Positions 21,641-34,989 of a DNA stretch of 64,000 bases are shown here, one piece after another. Source of the stretch: Cryptomeria japonica (lineage: Eukaryota; Streptophyta; Pinopsida; Cupressales; Cupressaceae); assembly GCF_030272615.1 (NCBI RefSeq), contig NC_081414.1, forward strand, positions 813,471,569 to 813,535,568, given 5' to 3'. The stretch's first letter is position 1; each line of letters opens with the position of its first letter. Below the pieces are notes generated by a model. That model searched no databases. It saw only the letters and a program-made list of their open reading frames with translations, and was not told where the DNA came from. Position numbers and translations under genes: made by a program.

Positions 21641-23929
21641 TGTCCTCTACATTATGACATTTTGTTACTATATTGATACTTGGATGGCTCTTGGTAGCCG
21701 ATATTTTTAACATCATTATATTATGATACATGTGTACTTTATTTTGATGAGATATATATGATGAGATCTTAGTTGTGGCGATGATTATATGATATGCATT
21801 TATGTGATGACATGATTTTTTTTATGCATGCTGATGACACAATTTTATATGTGGATACTAACATGTGGATGCAGGTTATATCTGATATGTGATGATGTTG
21901 ATACGATGATATTGACATGTGGATGTAGGTTATATTGGATGTATGTGACGATGCTTATGTGTTGATGATAGTGTGATTTATGATAATGCTTATTCAAATG
22001 TATGCTATGAAATGAATATGTATGTTTATGCATAATGTAGATATTGATGATGTGATGAACGATGTATACTTATTTGATGATGTAAATATAAAATGATGTG
22101 ATGATGTTCCTATAAATGATGTAAAATAGATGTAAAATGATATTATTAAAATGTTAATGCATATGATTGGTTATTTATGATGGTAATGTGTGCTTGTGGA
22201 TATACATGTGATGCAAATGGATGAATCATTGTGTGGATGTGCAATACATGACGATAGTGATAGATAATAATGATGTGATGATAAAATAAAATGATGACAT
22301 GAACTAGATTTATGTGAATTTTGAAATGTACAAAAACGAATCTAATGAATGCACCTAATGACTTAAATGAATGCACCTAATAAATTCTCTTAATGACTAT
22401 AAATGAATGCACCTAATGAATGCACTAAATGAATGTTCTTAATGAATAGGAAGTGAATTGAATACCTAAATGAATGAAATGAAGAATAATGCAAACTGAA
22501 TTGACCTAAAATGGGTTGAAAATGCAACTATTTACAAATGCTTTATATCCTATATGAGACCTAAATGCCAATGTGTTAGAACATGCAGAGATGATGTATC
22601 AGAATACTCTGTCATGATGTTTGTGCAAGGTAAGCCTTTGATAGAGAACTTTTTCATGGCATCCCTAATTAATTACATGCTGGACAAAATATGTGTAGAA
22701 TGTATAAATGAATGGGTGATATGCAATGGAATACAATATAGACAGATGATATGGAATGGCGATCCATGGCCTATTCATTGTGCTTTGTATCCTCATTGAG
22801 CATGGTAGTACCAATTTTGGCCAAGGTATTAGAAATCAAGTTTGAACGTTGCATCTATAAACAAACATCACAGATAAGGAAAGTAACCCTCCATTTTGGT
22901 TCATATGCAGATGGTCAAGGTATATGCTATTGTCAACAAGCCAACAGGGATCCATGACTGCATATTTTGCATAGGATTTTGTTGCTTAGTGAACTTCCCA
23001 TGTAGACACCATTAGTACATGCCCCAAAATTTCATTAGATAAATCCAAAGACACAAAACATATAAAAAGATATCTGAAACCATCCTGGCCACTCTAATCA
23101 CTTATTGATATCTTGGAGTGACATAGGAACCGAATATATATAAAGCAAAAAAATTTGACCAAGTGCCTATCAACTTAAACAACATCTTCTTGTCAAAGAT
23201 ATATGTCACCATGTCTTGTTTGTTTGAAGGAAGAATGCATCCTTTTTTAAGACAGTTTTGTGTAGGTTGCTCAGATGTTTGTATGTGTGTTGATCTGATA
23301 GAGGGTCATCGTTAAGTAGCTCAAATGTTGTTTTGTGTCTAACTGGATGTTTATGTACAAGGAAGAAGTTTATTGCAATGGTTTTATTGATTTTGATGTT
23401 TTTGGTATTTTTGAGATTTTTGGGATATTTTTGTGTTTTTTTAATTTTTGTATGAATGTTTTTGGTATTTTTGAATGCTTTATGAATGTTTTTGGATTAT
23501 TTCAAGACATTCTTCTGAATGAGTACCTTGGCGAATCACATGTATGGAGAATCCACTCCCATCATTAGGTTAAGAATGTTGCTCCCTGTTAGGTGTCGAT
23601 GTAAAAGCATGATGCAGGATATACGAGGCAATAACCCTAATTTCATATCAATAACAAGCCATAGTAGATCTTTGATGTATGAGTGGATGTAATTGCAACA
23701 ATTTTGAAAAACAATGGAGCTACAACCTTTATGAATGGTGCCTATTTTCTAGTTTTTCACCGTCGTACTTATCCAAGGCGCCACCAGAGTGGTTTCCACC
23801 GTTTGGATGAATGAATTTTCTTTACTATTTTCTTGATTTTTTTTCATTTTTTTGTACTTTGTTTAGGACTTTTTCTGAATGTTTTTGGTATTTGATGAGC
23901 TTGATGCTCTGGATAACTTATGTATAAAA
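21641..23929. other. Element I 3' region between PMD gene and pol: low-complexity, no gene
   Basis: 21660-22300 is dominated by GATGATGTG/TATGATG words. The block near 23080-23130 (CCATCCTGGCCACTCTAATCAC...GACATAGGAACC) matches element II at 41180-41240, so this untranslated part is conserved between the elements. 23390-23520 is T-rich (GTTTTTGGTATTTTTGA). No coding region is supported. Confidence 0.6.
22336..22450 (+). repeat. Short tandem repeats of AAATGAATGCACCTAATG type
   Basis: GAATGCACCTAATGA recurs several times with variants (AATGAATGTTCTTAATG) at a spacing of about 17-30 bp. It is a simple degenerate array of no clear function. Confidence 0.7.
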
Positions 23930-26900
23930 TTTTTGAGATGCATGTTGTTGATTGGATCTACCAATGGTTCTCCTTTTGAAGTTGCTAATTAATATGCCCC
24001 AAACCTGAAGATTGCAGTGATGACATATGGACCCAGCCAATTGGATTCAAATTTTCTCGGGTGTTCTCTGTTTGGTTGATTGTGAGGATTCTCTCTAAGA
24101 ACAAGATCTCCTACCTTAAATGTGTGAGGTTTGACCCCATGATTATAGCTTCTTCTCATGCGATGTTGATATGCTTTTAAGTGAATGTACATAGCTTGTC
24201 ACTTTTCATAAATTAGTTCCAAGTCCTGAAGACGCGAGACTCGGTACTCTTCATCATTAATCAAATTACACAAGGAAACCTGTAGAGATGGTAATTCTAC
24301 CTCAATAGGAAAGATAGCCTCTGCTCCATAAACAAGTGGGTATGGGGTTGCGCCTGTAGGGGTTTGAATGTTAGTTTAATACGCCCATAGATCATGGATT
24401 CAGACGAATATGCCAATCACGACCAACATCATTGACGATTTTCTTTAAGATCCTCAATATGTTCTTGTTTGAGACTTCTGCTTGACCATTTCCTTGTGGG
24501 TAATATGGGGTGGAGAAACGGTGTTGGATATGAAACTTGTCACAAAGTTCACAGACATCTTGATTTTTTAGAGGAATCTCATTATCTGTGATGATGGACA
24601 TGGGTACACCATAGTGATAGATGATTTAGTTGAGAATGAACGAGGCAATATGCTTGCTGGTGACTTGGGTAAGTGGAAGGGCTTTGATCCACTTGGTGAA
24701 GTATTCTGTGGCGATAATGATGAAGTTGTGAGCATTGGATGAAGATGGATGGATTTTACCCACAAGGTCTAGTCCCCACTAACAAAAGGGCCATGGTGTT
24801 GTGACGAGTTGCAATTCTTGCACTGGTGCATGTATCAGATCTTTGTGAACTTGGCACTTCTCGTACTTTTTGACAAAGTAGTAGGAGTCTTTTTCCATAG
24901 AGGGCCACTAGTATCATGCCCGCATGATCTTTTTAGCTAATGAAGGGCCACTTGAATGAGCCTCACAAATACCTTCATGTACTTCTTCTAAAGTTGTGGT
25001 CACCTCACCTTGCTGTAAACATCAAAGGAGAGTACCATCGAGACCTCATTGGTATAGGGTTTCAACAATGATGGTGTATTGAGCGGATTGGTGTATGAAG
25101 GTTTTTTGTTGGTTGTTTGATTGGTTAGGTGGAAGGATTTGAATGTGTATATAAGCGTAAAACTCACCATACCATGGGGAATCAGGACCGATGAGTTGAC
25201 ATTCCATCTTGAATTCTAGGATATCATAAGAGGGGATCCAAAGTTGTTCAACTAAGATCTCGCAGCGTGTTGAATTATGTGGTAGATCGAAGAGAGAGGC
25301 TATTGTAGCCATTGCATCTGTAGCTCAATTTTGATCTCGAGGAATCTGCTCAAAATTGATAGTTGTGAATAGTTATTTGAAGATATCAACCATTTTCTTG
25401 TAAGGCATGAGCTTATCATCCTTAGTTTAATATTCATCATTGACTTGTCGAATTACCGGTTCCAAATCGCCATACACTTGTAGCTCCTTGTAAGTTTCAC
25501 TGCACGACCATGCATAGTCTTGTGATTAAAGGTTCATATTCTATTAGTTTGTTTGTACATGGGAATGTGAGATGATATGATTTTGGAATGTTGTCACCTT
25601 GAGGTGTGATCAAAAGAATGTCGGCTCCTGAACCATGTCTAGTGTATGAGCCATCAAAATATAACTTCCATTGTCATGCTAGCAGGACTGTGAATATTTC
25701 CTCATCTGGAAATTTGAGATGAGTGGTGCTTTGACCAATTGATCTGCAATGAATTGCCCTTTGATTGATTTTTGATACACATATTCTATACCAAACTCGC
25801 TGAGGAGCATAACCCATTTTGCCGAGTGGCCTGTTAGTGCTGCTTTACTAAGTAGGTACTTGAGTGGATCCATCTTGGCAATGAGTTGTATTTTATGTGT
25901 TAGCATGTAGTGTCTCAATTTGGTGGCTGCCAGAATTACTACTAGACAAGCTCGTTCAATAGGGATACAATTGAGTTCATACCATACGAGTGTTCTGGAA
26001 ATGTAGTATATTGCACATTCTTTGCCTTCTACATTATGTTGTGCGAGCAAGAATCCTTAAGCCATAGTTGTAGCTGATATATATAATAATAAAGGCTTGT
26101 CTAGAGATGGTGGTGTCAACAATGGTGGCGTGATTAGGTAGTCCTTTAACTGTTGGAATGCTTGTTGGCAATTCTCTTCCCATTTCAAATGAACATTCTT
26201 ATGAAGCAGATGTGTGAAGGGATGACATTTGTCGAGCAATTTGCGATGAAGTGATGGATTGACTGTAGCCTCCCTTGTAATGTCCTCAACTGAATGATGT
26301 TCCTAGGATGTGGTATTTCCATAATTGCTTTGACTTTTGCAGGATCAACCTCAATTCCTTTATTTGAGACAATGTACCCTAGGAGCTTCCCAAAGGTCAC
26401 TCCAAAGACACACTTTTTTGGATTTAGGCGTACATTATATTACTATAGTTTGTTGAAGATTTTATCTAGCATGACGAGGTGTCCCTCTCTTGTTAATGAT
26501 TTATCTAGTAAATCATCCACATAATCTTCCATTAGTGCATGCATCATGTCGTGGAAGATAGTAGTCATTTCCCTTTAATACGTGGTGCCAACATTCATGA
26601 GACCGAATGGCATTGCATTCCAATATTATGTACCCCATGGGCATGTAAAATTTGTTTTGTGTTGATCCTCTGGAGAAATATTTATCTGGTTATATCCTGA
26701 AAAACCATCCATGAGTGATAGCATTGCATGTCCCGCTATCAGGTCTACGATCATATCAATGTTGGGTAATGGAAAGTCATCTTTAGGACATGCCTTGTTT
26801 AGATCTCTAAAATATGTACAGATACGGATGCCCCCAGTTTGTTTTGCCACTGGTACAAGGTTGGAGATCCATTCTGCATAATCAATTGGTCATATGAAAC

Positions 26901-28330
26901 CCACATCTAATAGCTTCTTGAGTTCATCTTTTACTAAGAGTGCAATTTGAGGATGCATCTTCCTGAGCTTTTTTAAACAGGTTTTGCTCTTTCTAATACT
27001 ATTAAATGATGCATTATGAGTTCTAGATCTAATCCTAGAATATCTGCATAGGACCATGCAAAATTGATTTGTCACTTGTGAAAGAACTCTATAAAATCAA
27101 GATATTCCTGCTAGAGTTAGTGATTCTACTAGACGTAGTATGTGTGGATTTTTTAGTACCCCTAGATTGACTTCCTTTGTCTCTTCAATAAGAATAGACA
27201 ATCTCTCCTGATTAATGTTGAAGGGGATAATGTCAAACCTTCCATCCTTAGGCACCTCAAAGAGGTTTTCACCATTGGATACATCCTTTCTTTTTACTCT
27301 TTTTGTTTCCACAAGTGGCACAGTGTGGTTTTCACTTGAGGATCCTGTTTTGATTGTAATATTTTTGTGACTGAAAGGTTTGGAATTCTCTCCAAAGTAA
27401 GTCGCATTGTTAAGTTCAATTGCATACCCATCTTTGTGATCCCTACTTGGTATGTCATCATGTAATTCAAGAAAGTATATGATCGCGTCATCATTTTGGA
27501 AGTTGTCAAGGTGTGGGGGATCTTGCTAGTCCCAATTAATGAGTTTGGGGTGAATAATTGGCATTGCTTCATCGATCATGTTAAGTTCATATGATGCATT
27601 GGTTAGGGTAAGTGTGGAGGAATAAAGGCCATCATCGGTACTATCCTCTTTGTAATCAATCTCGGGAGGTGACCTATCTATCGTTGAAGTATTCTCCTCA
27701 ACTAGATCTTAAAAAAATTTGATCCATGGATCTTCGTCAATGCTTTTATCGTCTAAAGAATCCTCATCAGAGTCATGTATAAAATCCCATTCATATTCAT
27801 TTGAATCAGTCTCAAAATCACTTGGTAGAATTATATCACTGTACCTTAGAGGGATGTCGTCAAGGTTGAAAGGTTTGTGAGCAACTTATCAGGTGTCGCA
27901 TTTGATGGGGTGTTTGGTGTTGCTTGAGTATCTAAAATGGACAGAAGTGGAAATTTGGAAATGAGTGACCTTTGTGGATCCCTTTGCGTGTTCAATCTTC
28001 GTGCACATGGTGTGGGAGAGGTGTTGGTGTGAAGTGGTCTGCATTTGTTTGCTCAGAATCCAAACCTTAGGAGAGCCTCCTGAACCAGGATGGAATCCGA
28101 GTCCATTTGTATCCTGTGGTTATAACAAGGGTTGTAATGACTCATGTACGCCTTGTTTGTGTAATCCTTATTCATTGTGTCTATCATATCCCATCTTTTA
28201 CATTAGGGTAAAACCTTTTCCATAGCTCTCTGCAGGGATCTTGATCTATTGTCTAGCTATGTCGGAAGGGTCTCTGTAGAGCCATCCTACCAAGTCTTCA
28301 TTAATAGTTTATGTGATCTGCCTTGGATGA
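23930..28330 (-). pseudogene. Element I pol: G-patch, reverse transcriptase, RNase H, second RNase H, integrase
   Basis: In element sense (descending coordinates): G-patch with YGKGFTL near 28220, and an acidic linker 27300-27900. Next is reverse transcriptase (RICTYFRDLNKACPKDDFPL near 26835-26780, LMDGFSGYNQI, catalytic YVDD at 26512-26523), then gypsy RNase H at 25680-26240 with LLYISATTMA. The archaeal-type second RNase H is near 25320-25680 (LYFDGSYTRHGSGA). Integrase spans about 25010-23930 with TDNE where TDNG is usual, GNGQAEVSNK with the catalytic Glu, and a C-terminal GPYVITAIF motif. Frameshifts and stops are scattered throughout, so no intact product is possible. Two RNase H domains mark the Tat lineage. 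Confidence 0.85.
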
Positions 28331-28335
28331 ATCTG

Positions 28336-29754
28336 ATGAATAAATGATGAACAATTAGTACCAAACTGGTACTGAGAGGGGGGGGTGAATCAATACAGAC
28401 AAAAATATCTCTTTCCTTAAACCGGTTTGAGTGCAAACACTGCACTTGACTGGCAAGCAATAACACCAGTCTAAATCAGATTACTATCGATAAAATACAG
28501 TGAGAATGTGAAAGACATAAACCAATAACTCTTATCTTTCCACACAATCTAATCCCTCATTTCCACTTCACCCTTATGCATAAACAAGTAATCTAACACC
28601 ATAAATATAATGACTGCTTGTTCAACATGTTTTACCACTTTGACATAAAACACTAAAACATCACATGAAAGACATCACACATGACACACTAATTTTTCAC
28701 GTGGACCCAACTGGGAAAAACCACGGTGGGGATGAATACCCACAAGCTGTTCTTTGAACTCTTTTGAAGTCCGCTCTGTTAGGAGCCTAGTTCGGTTAAA
28801 GACTTTTACAATAGGTTCTGCTAGGAACCGATCCTGCTAGGGATCACCCAGTTAAGGGATGGCTAAATACCTGGTTAAAGGTTAGAACCCTATTAAAGGT
28901 TACCTCACAAGAGGATTTGAAGAGCTCATTGAATTGAGTCACCCTGTTAAAGGATTTACACAAAAGTCTGTTAAAGCTACCCGGTTAAGGGATTTTCCAA
29001 CTGCTAAAATGGTCAAAAGTTAATAGGTAATACACTGATTTGATAACAACACACAATGCCAAGGTAGATCCTCTTTAGCTCCTTTGCTTCTGCAATCACA
29101 CTCTGTAGGTAACAACACACTTCTCTGGTCTAGCAAGAATCAAGTATCACTCACTAGGATACACACATAACATTTGCCAACAACTTCAAAATGAAAAACA
29201 TCATCGACCTTATAGGAAACAGATAGGTCGATAGCATAAACCCTAAACCCTAAAACATTTAGGTTTAACAATTCAGTCAATTCAAACCAGACCATTAATC
29301 ACACTGCATTGATTACAACAGTCTTGAACAAATATCAAGACGTTCTCCAACGTTCATTCTTTGTCGCTTCAGGAATTATATAACCCATCACGCGCTCTCC
29401 ACTGTTTACAGAGACTTCGCACATTCCTGAGGTAGATAGGATCAATCTACACACAAGATCCTCAAGGAAATCCTTCACGCGCACAAGGCTGACGTGGCAA
29501 CATAATCTGGTTTTTATTACAATGCTAACTCATCACAAGATGTCATCGGTTGAATCACATAGGCTTGGAATGCATCAATCAGAAACCCTGAAGGTGAGAC
29601 TACCAACCAGTAGTCATGCCAAATGAAACCCCGATACAAAACTTCCATATACCAATTCTCATTCCAACATACTGGTTCACCTTGAACAAACATACCGCTT
29701 CACTTTTTCACATATAATGGTTCATACTTCAACATATTGACATCAATGACAACA
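28336..29754 (-). mobile_element. LTR-like insertion inside element I
   Basis: Comparison with element II shows that about 1.4 kb of foreign sequence splits the linker between protease and reverse transcriptase (before the DWLYKDP-like segment). The right edge reads TGTTGTCATTGATGTCAA on the minus strand, a familiar plant LTR start. The left part has AGTACCAAACTGGTACT and a G-run, GAGAGGGGGGGGTGAATC. No coding region is visible, so it may be a solo LTR or a small non-autonomous element. The left edge is uncertain (28320-28350) and no target duplication was found. Confidence 0.6.
28790..29000 (+). repeat. Degenerate GTTAAAGG repeats inside the insertion
   Basis: At least seven variants of CNGTTAARGGWT occur (CAGTTAAGGGAT, CTGGTTAAAGGTTAG, CTATTAAAGGTTAC, CTGTTAAAGGATT, CCGGTTAAGGGATT and others), loosely spaced 15-50 bp. 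Confidence 0.7.
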
Positions 29755-32501
29755 TACACTATCATCATGGCATCATGCTCTGCACATGTGCCAATAGAAT
29801 CCATCAAGTGCAGTAGTGTTGGCTGCAACAAGTGGCTTGAGTGATATTTGTGGTTTTCCATGAGTTCTAGGTGAGAGGGGTAGTTGGCCAACACAAAAGC
29901 TAAATAATATTATACTCTCCTGGGCTTTCATCCTGTACTTTCATTTTTAGCTTTTTTGGCTTGGGTGTAGGGATTGGTGGATTGGTGAGATTTGTTGGGT
30001 GGATGTAAGATGATGAGGTGGTGGATTTTCTATTGCTAGGGACTGTGATATCAGGTTGATGCCTTATATTGTTGCAAAAAAGTGAACGGGTTGGTATCAC
30101 GAAGAATAGTACTCTCTACCCCATTATGTGGAAACTCGATGCATTGATGGTAAGTGGATTGGATTGCTTGCATGGCATGAATCCATAGTCTACCTACTAG
30201 GAGATTGTATGGAAGAGGGAGTTCTAGGACTTGACAAACCATATTATTTACCATGGGTCCTAGCCTAACAGGTAAAGTAACACACCCTTTGGAGGAGTGT
30301 TCTGCATCATCATAGGCCTTGATTGTGATCCTCTTTTTGGCATCTACTACATCTTCTGCATATCCCAAAGTTGTGATTAACTACAAGGTATATATGTTAA
30401 GGCTACCTCCATTGTCAATCAAGACTCATTTGATTTTGTGTTTATGTATGAATCCCTTAATATGGACAGGGGCGTTATGCGGTTGTTGAAAGGATGCGTC
30501 GTCATTTTCTACAAAAGTGATACATGGGGATGATTTGAGATTATACACCATGGCTTGAAATTGATCTATATTAAGGTTAGGCAGAACTAACACTTCTTGG
30601 AGAGCTTGGTCTAAGATGGTTTTGAATTAGGGTTATAAGCGCAAAAGCTCTAGTATGGAGATAAGTGACGGTGTCTTATCTAATTGGTAAAATCTCTAGT
30701 ATGGTTATAATGTTTGGGCACGTATGTCGCTCTTGATGGTGCTCCTTGTATAGTAATCTTACTATGGTGAGTAACAATGTTGCATGTAGGATCTTTACCT
30801 TTGATTGTAATGGTTGCAACTTGTTAATTGGCATCATACAGGTTATTGACGATATACATATATGGTGCACAAGTAGAGTTTGTTGTGTTATCTTGATTCT
30901 TACCTTGATGAGAGGGACCTCCTTTTTCATATGATGGGAGTGGATTTTTGAACATGGTATGAGCAACATTGGAAGTTTTTGCATTGTGAACATCCACTTC
31001 TATGTCACCTCAATCAATGAGTTCTTGAACGATATCCTTTAACTGATGGCAGTTGTTTGTTTTGTGTCCTTTTCCCTTATGAAACTCACAATACTCATTC
31101 TCTCCACCATGAAGGTTTCACTTGTGATTCATAGTGTGATGCTTTAGGTAATGTTATAAGATTAGAAGAGATGAGCTGTCGTAAAATATTTTCAAGAAGT
31201 TCTCCCAAGGGTGTGTAAGTGTGATTAGGTTTGTAGGTCGAGTACCTATTTTTAGTTTCCTCTTGCTGCATATTTGAAGTTTGATTTCCTTGACTGTTCC
31301 AAGATTACCTTGATTGGTACTGAGGTTGTTGCGATTATTTGCTTGCCCTGCAATTTGACTATGGGTTGGGCAATTTTGACAGTTCGTGCATCCACAACAC
31401 CATCGTTAATAATGTTTTTGTTCTTGGCCCAAAACTTTGGTTTGTCACCGTTGTGGGTCGGTCTTGGACCCTCCTTGTTGTTGTTGTATATTTTGACAAC
31501 TCCCTTTTTGATAAGGGCTTTCTCAATTTTAAGTCCTTAAGCTATGACGTCTTTGAAATTATCTGAACATTTTATGTCTAAGTAGAATTCCATTTTCTCA
31601 TTTAAGTTTGGAATAAAAATTTCAACTAATTGTTCTTTGGGAATGGGAAAGGAACATCTACTAGAAAGGTGTATCCATCTTTGTAATAATGTTGAGAATA
31701 ACTCTCCATTCTTTTGTTTTGAATTGCATAGATTAGCCATGGAGACATCCCTTTCTATGTTATGTGCATGATGAGTGATAAATTTTTGTACCAGGTCCTC
31801 AAAGGTCTTGATCCCACCGGGTAGGCGTGAGAACCATTGCATGGCTAAGCCTCCCAAACTTTGGGGAAAAAGGCACATTAAATATGTCTGATCATAGGCA
31901 ACCTCTAAGCAAATGGAGAAAAATTCTCACACATGTTCTCTAGAGTCACCCCTTCCGTTGTATTTATCAAACTTTGGGGTTTCAAAGGTGCGTGAGAAAG
32001 GAGGCATGTATATGTTTCTATCAAATGGATATGGAAAAATATCTTCGAGAGAATATTGTATTTGTGCCCTTCCTGAATGTACTTATTGGGTGAGGTCTTG
32101 CATCTATTGTCTCAACATATCCATTTCTGTAGGATGAGGCGAGATGTTGTCGTGTTGATAGTTATCATCATAGTTATGTGTATTCCTTGGCCCCCGTCAC
32201 CTTGATTTCGTTCTTTTTGATGTCTATGTTGAGTATATTTTGGTATATCCTTAAGTTTCTATACGTCAAAGTCAATAGGAAATTTGGCCTCGTCTTGAGC
32301 AAGTTTTAGAAAATGGGCATCAACACTTCCCTTGAGAATTTCTTCAAAAAGTTTGTTAAATTTGGGGTTGCTAAGTGCGTCTTCTATTTGTGCTTGTGTA
32401 GGGGTATCTGTGTCTCCTCTTCTGGAAAAGGGATTAACAACCTGTTCTTATTCTTCCCATATTTCATTTTGCCTCTGACTTTGAGACCTAGTTCTTGCCA
32501 T
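29755..32501 (-). pseudogene. Element I gag and protease region
   Basis: The likely start is ATG at 32501 (MARTRSQSQRQNEIWEE). The capsid-type domain follows at about 31540-32000 with MQWFSRLPGGIKTFEDLVQK and LCNSKQKNGELFSTLLQRW. A CHHC knuckle (YCEFH...GHK..NC) is read at about 31110-31020. The protease active site LIDNGGSLNI lies at about 30424-30395, and its downstream part ITIKAYDDAEHSSKG is at 30330. Gag forms the particle, the knuckle binds RNA and the aspartic protease cuts the polyprotein. Frames are broken repeatedly. Unlike element II there is no long Gln-rich region ahead of the capsid. Confidence 0.75.
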
Positions 32502-32929
32502 GTTTGAAATGCACATTCGTGAAAGTGAAAAAGTGGGTGTTTGATCTTCTTTGATAGTTCCAAGATTTTATGATGATGAAGATGAGTTGAAATGTGTATG
32601 GATGAATGATATCCTCTTACCAACGTTTGGATATCAATAAAGTTATTTTTGAGATTGTCTGCTTGGTTTCAAATAATTGTGAGATGAGGTGTAGCGAGGT
32701 TTTGTGTTTTTACAAAGCACAAGCTACATAGCTATGAGAGGATGAACTCAAAAACTAGTGTTAACCTATCTAGATGCTTAGTAATGCCTCTTAGGATGAT
32801 TTATCCCAGATGTAGAGACACACTAGAAAGTATGTTTTATTGTGATTAGCAATATCCTAAAAGAAATAAGGACAAAAACCCTGGTGTGTTGAGAGTGGAA
32901 TGGATTTGTGATGTGTTTGGAATGAGTGT

Positions 32930-33560
32930 GTGAATTTGAAAAAAAGATGAAGTATGAAAAGTATTTATGGAAGGTGAATGATTTATGAAAAATATGTGTA
33001 TGTTTAAAGTGTGATTATTGAAGGTATTTATGAAATATGGTGAATGTTGAAATGTGATTATGGAAGGTATTTATGAAAAATAAATGATTTATGAAAGATA
33101 TGTGAATTTGGAATGGGATTATGGAAGATAAATGATTTATGGAAAAGATAAGGTGAAAAGGAAATTTGGACAATGTGTGAATTTAGAAATGTGAGTTGAA
33201 AATGAAGTATGTTTTCGAAATGATTTATGGAAAATGTTTGGCAAATTAAATATGGAAGATGTGTGGATTTGAAGTATGATTTTGGAAATGATTAGTGAGT
33301 TTTGGGATGAAGTTAATTTGGAGGAATTTGATGATTTGGAAAATGATTTATGGAAATGATGAGATGTGTATGATATGCGTAAAAATGATAAGATATAGAA
33401 GATGAAATATGGAAGGTTTTGTGAATGAGAAATGTGAATTTGAAATGATTAAGTATGGAAGATATGTGAATTAATGTGAATTTGAAATGACTTATGAAAA
33501 ATGAATGATTTATGAAGAATGTTTGGAAAATGGAATATGGAAGATGTGAACCTTGAATCT
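32930..33560 (+). repeat. Degenerate array of GGAAGATGTGTGAATTTGAAATGATTTATGAA-type units
   Basis: Phrases such as GATTTATGGAAAA, TATGGAAGAT, GTGTGAATTTGGAA and GAAATGATTTATG recur about every 30-60 bp for 600 bp. The composition is strongly purine-biased on the plus strand. It is part of the element I leader and is absent from element II. Confidence 0.7.
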
Positions 33561-34589
33561 CTAATAGGTGATTGCAGGTTGTGGAATGTATGATGGATGA
33601 ATGCATTGATTGTGATTGTGACGATATGACAAAGCTCTTCTTTGAAAGAAAGCTTTGATGCAAGTGGTTCTAATTCAAAGTCATCGGTAAAAATGTGACT
33701 AAAATCGTGATATCGATGGATGAAGGTGCAGTGTTTTATCAACAACTTACGGTTTTTGTACAAGAAACTTATTCTCTTTTGGATTTTCTTTTCACTTCCC
33801 TTCTTTTTGGTTTTTCGATAAATTAATTTCTTGGCGTATTTGAGAGACTTCCAAACGTGAAGCATTGATGGATTTTTTCAAGAATTTTATTTTTGGGATG
33901 TAACTTGTTTCAAATGGTGGATGATTTCTTTGACAAGAAGACACGACAAGCATACAAGCACATAGAAACGCTTCTTTTCTCTCGCTAACTATTGATGTAT
34001 GTTTAGGATCATTTCAAATTCGTTTACGGATATTTTAAAATCCTCTTTTGTTTTCATAGGTTTGAAGAAACAAAAAGACAAATCAAATAGACTTCACTAT
34101 TGTCAAAAAGGTCATTCCCAATATCAATAGCCCACACTTGATACTCTATCAACTCAAACAACCCTGTCACACCCTAAGACACACCCATTTTTTTTTGCCT
34201 TTGTCCAGAATGTGAACCAAAGAGAATTTCTCCTCAATTGGATCATTTTCTTGGGAGATTTATGGTGAGTGTCTTAGGGGGTGGATTCTTCCCCATCCTT
34301 GTACTATGATATTACAAATGTCTGGCTAACTAACTCTGTGAGGTTTATCCTTCTAAAGTTTTTAATCAGGCTTCCGTTCAGTCTTCAGTGATAAACTCCC
34401 TCGGGTGGCTTCCCAACCTTTAGAACAAAGGATTTACGTATATCAAGGATATTGGGGGAAGGTTAATTGTTGAGCAAAACTATTGGAGGAGATTTTCATC
34501 AGCCTCCACATTTGATTATAGTGGGTTGGAATACTTGGCAATAAAGTCATTCCCCAATTAGGTCGTTCCCCTCACACTGAGCTTATAGG

Positions 34590-34710
34590 CACCTCGGGAG
34601 GGCAGGCCTGCTAAAGGTTTTATCTTAATGCTAAATTGAAAGAAAACAAGTAAAAGTGAGTTTGGATTTTTTATCACCCAATTAAGGGGAGAGCATATAC
34701 CTATCACTTA
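34590..34710 (-). promoter_or_regulatory. Leader block conserved between elements I and II
   Basis: The plus strand reads CGGGAGGGCAGGCCTGCTAAAGG here and CGGGAAGGCAGGCCCTCTAAAGG at 51865-51890 in element II. Both are followed within 100 bp by CACC...AAGG..GAGAGCATA. The blocks lie 640-740 bp inside the 5' LTR in both. Noncoding conservation at a fixed place in the leader could mark a packaging or dimerisation signal; this is inference. Confidence 0.5.
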
Positions 34711-34989
34711 AGAAAATGCAAACAATGTTTCTTTTTAGCCCTTTCTAGCGATGATTTTCTAAGAAATGATGAAGTTATTTTTAGGTCCTTTCAAGAAATG
34801 AAAGTGAATTCTTTTTAAAATCCCTTTGTAAAAAATAAAATTTTAAATCAAAATCTACTATAACTCCTTAGAACCTGCAACAAACTGTTAGACCTGCAAA
34901 AACCTCTCAACAAGCTAGTTCATATGGTGGGCTTTACAAGCCTAAAACTTCATTTTTGTTACAATTTTGAGCTCTCTATCAAAGACAAT

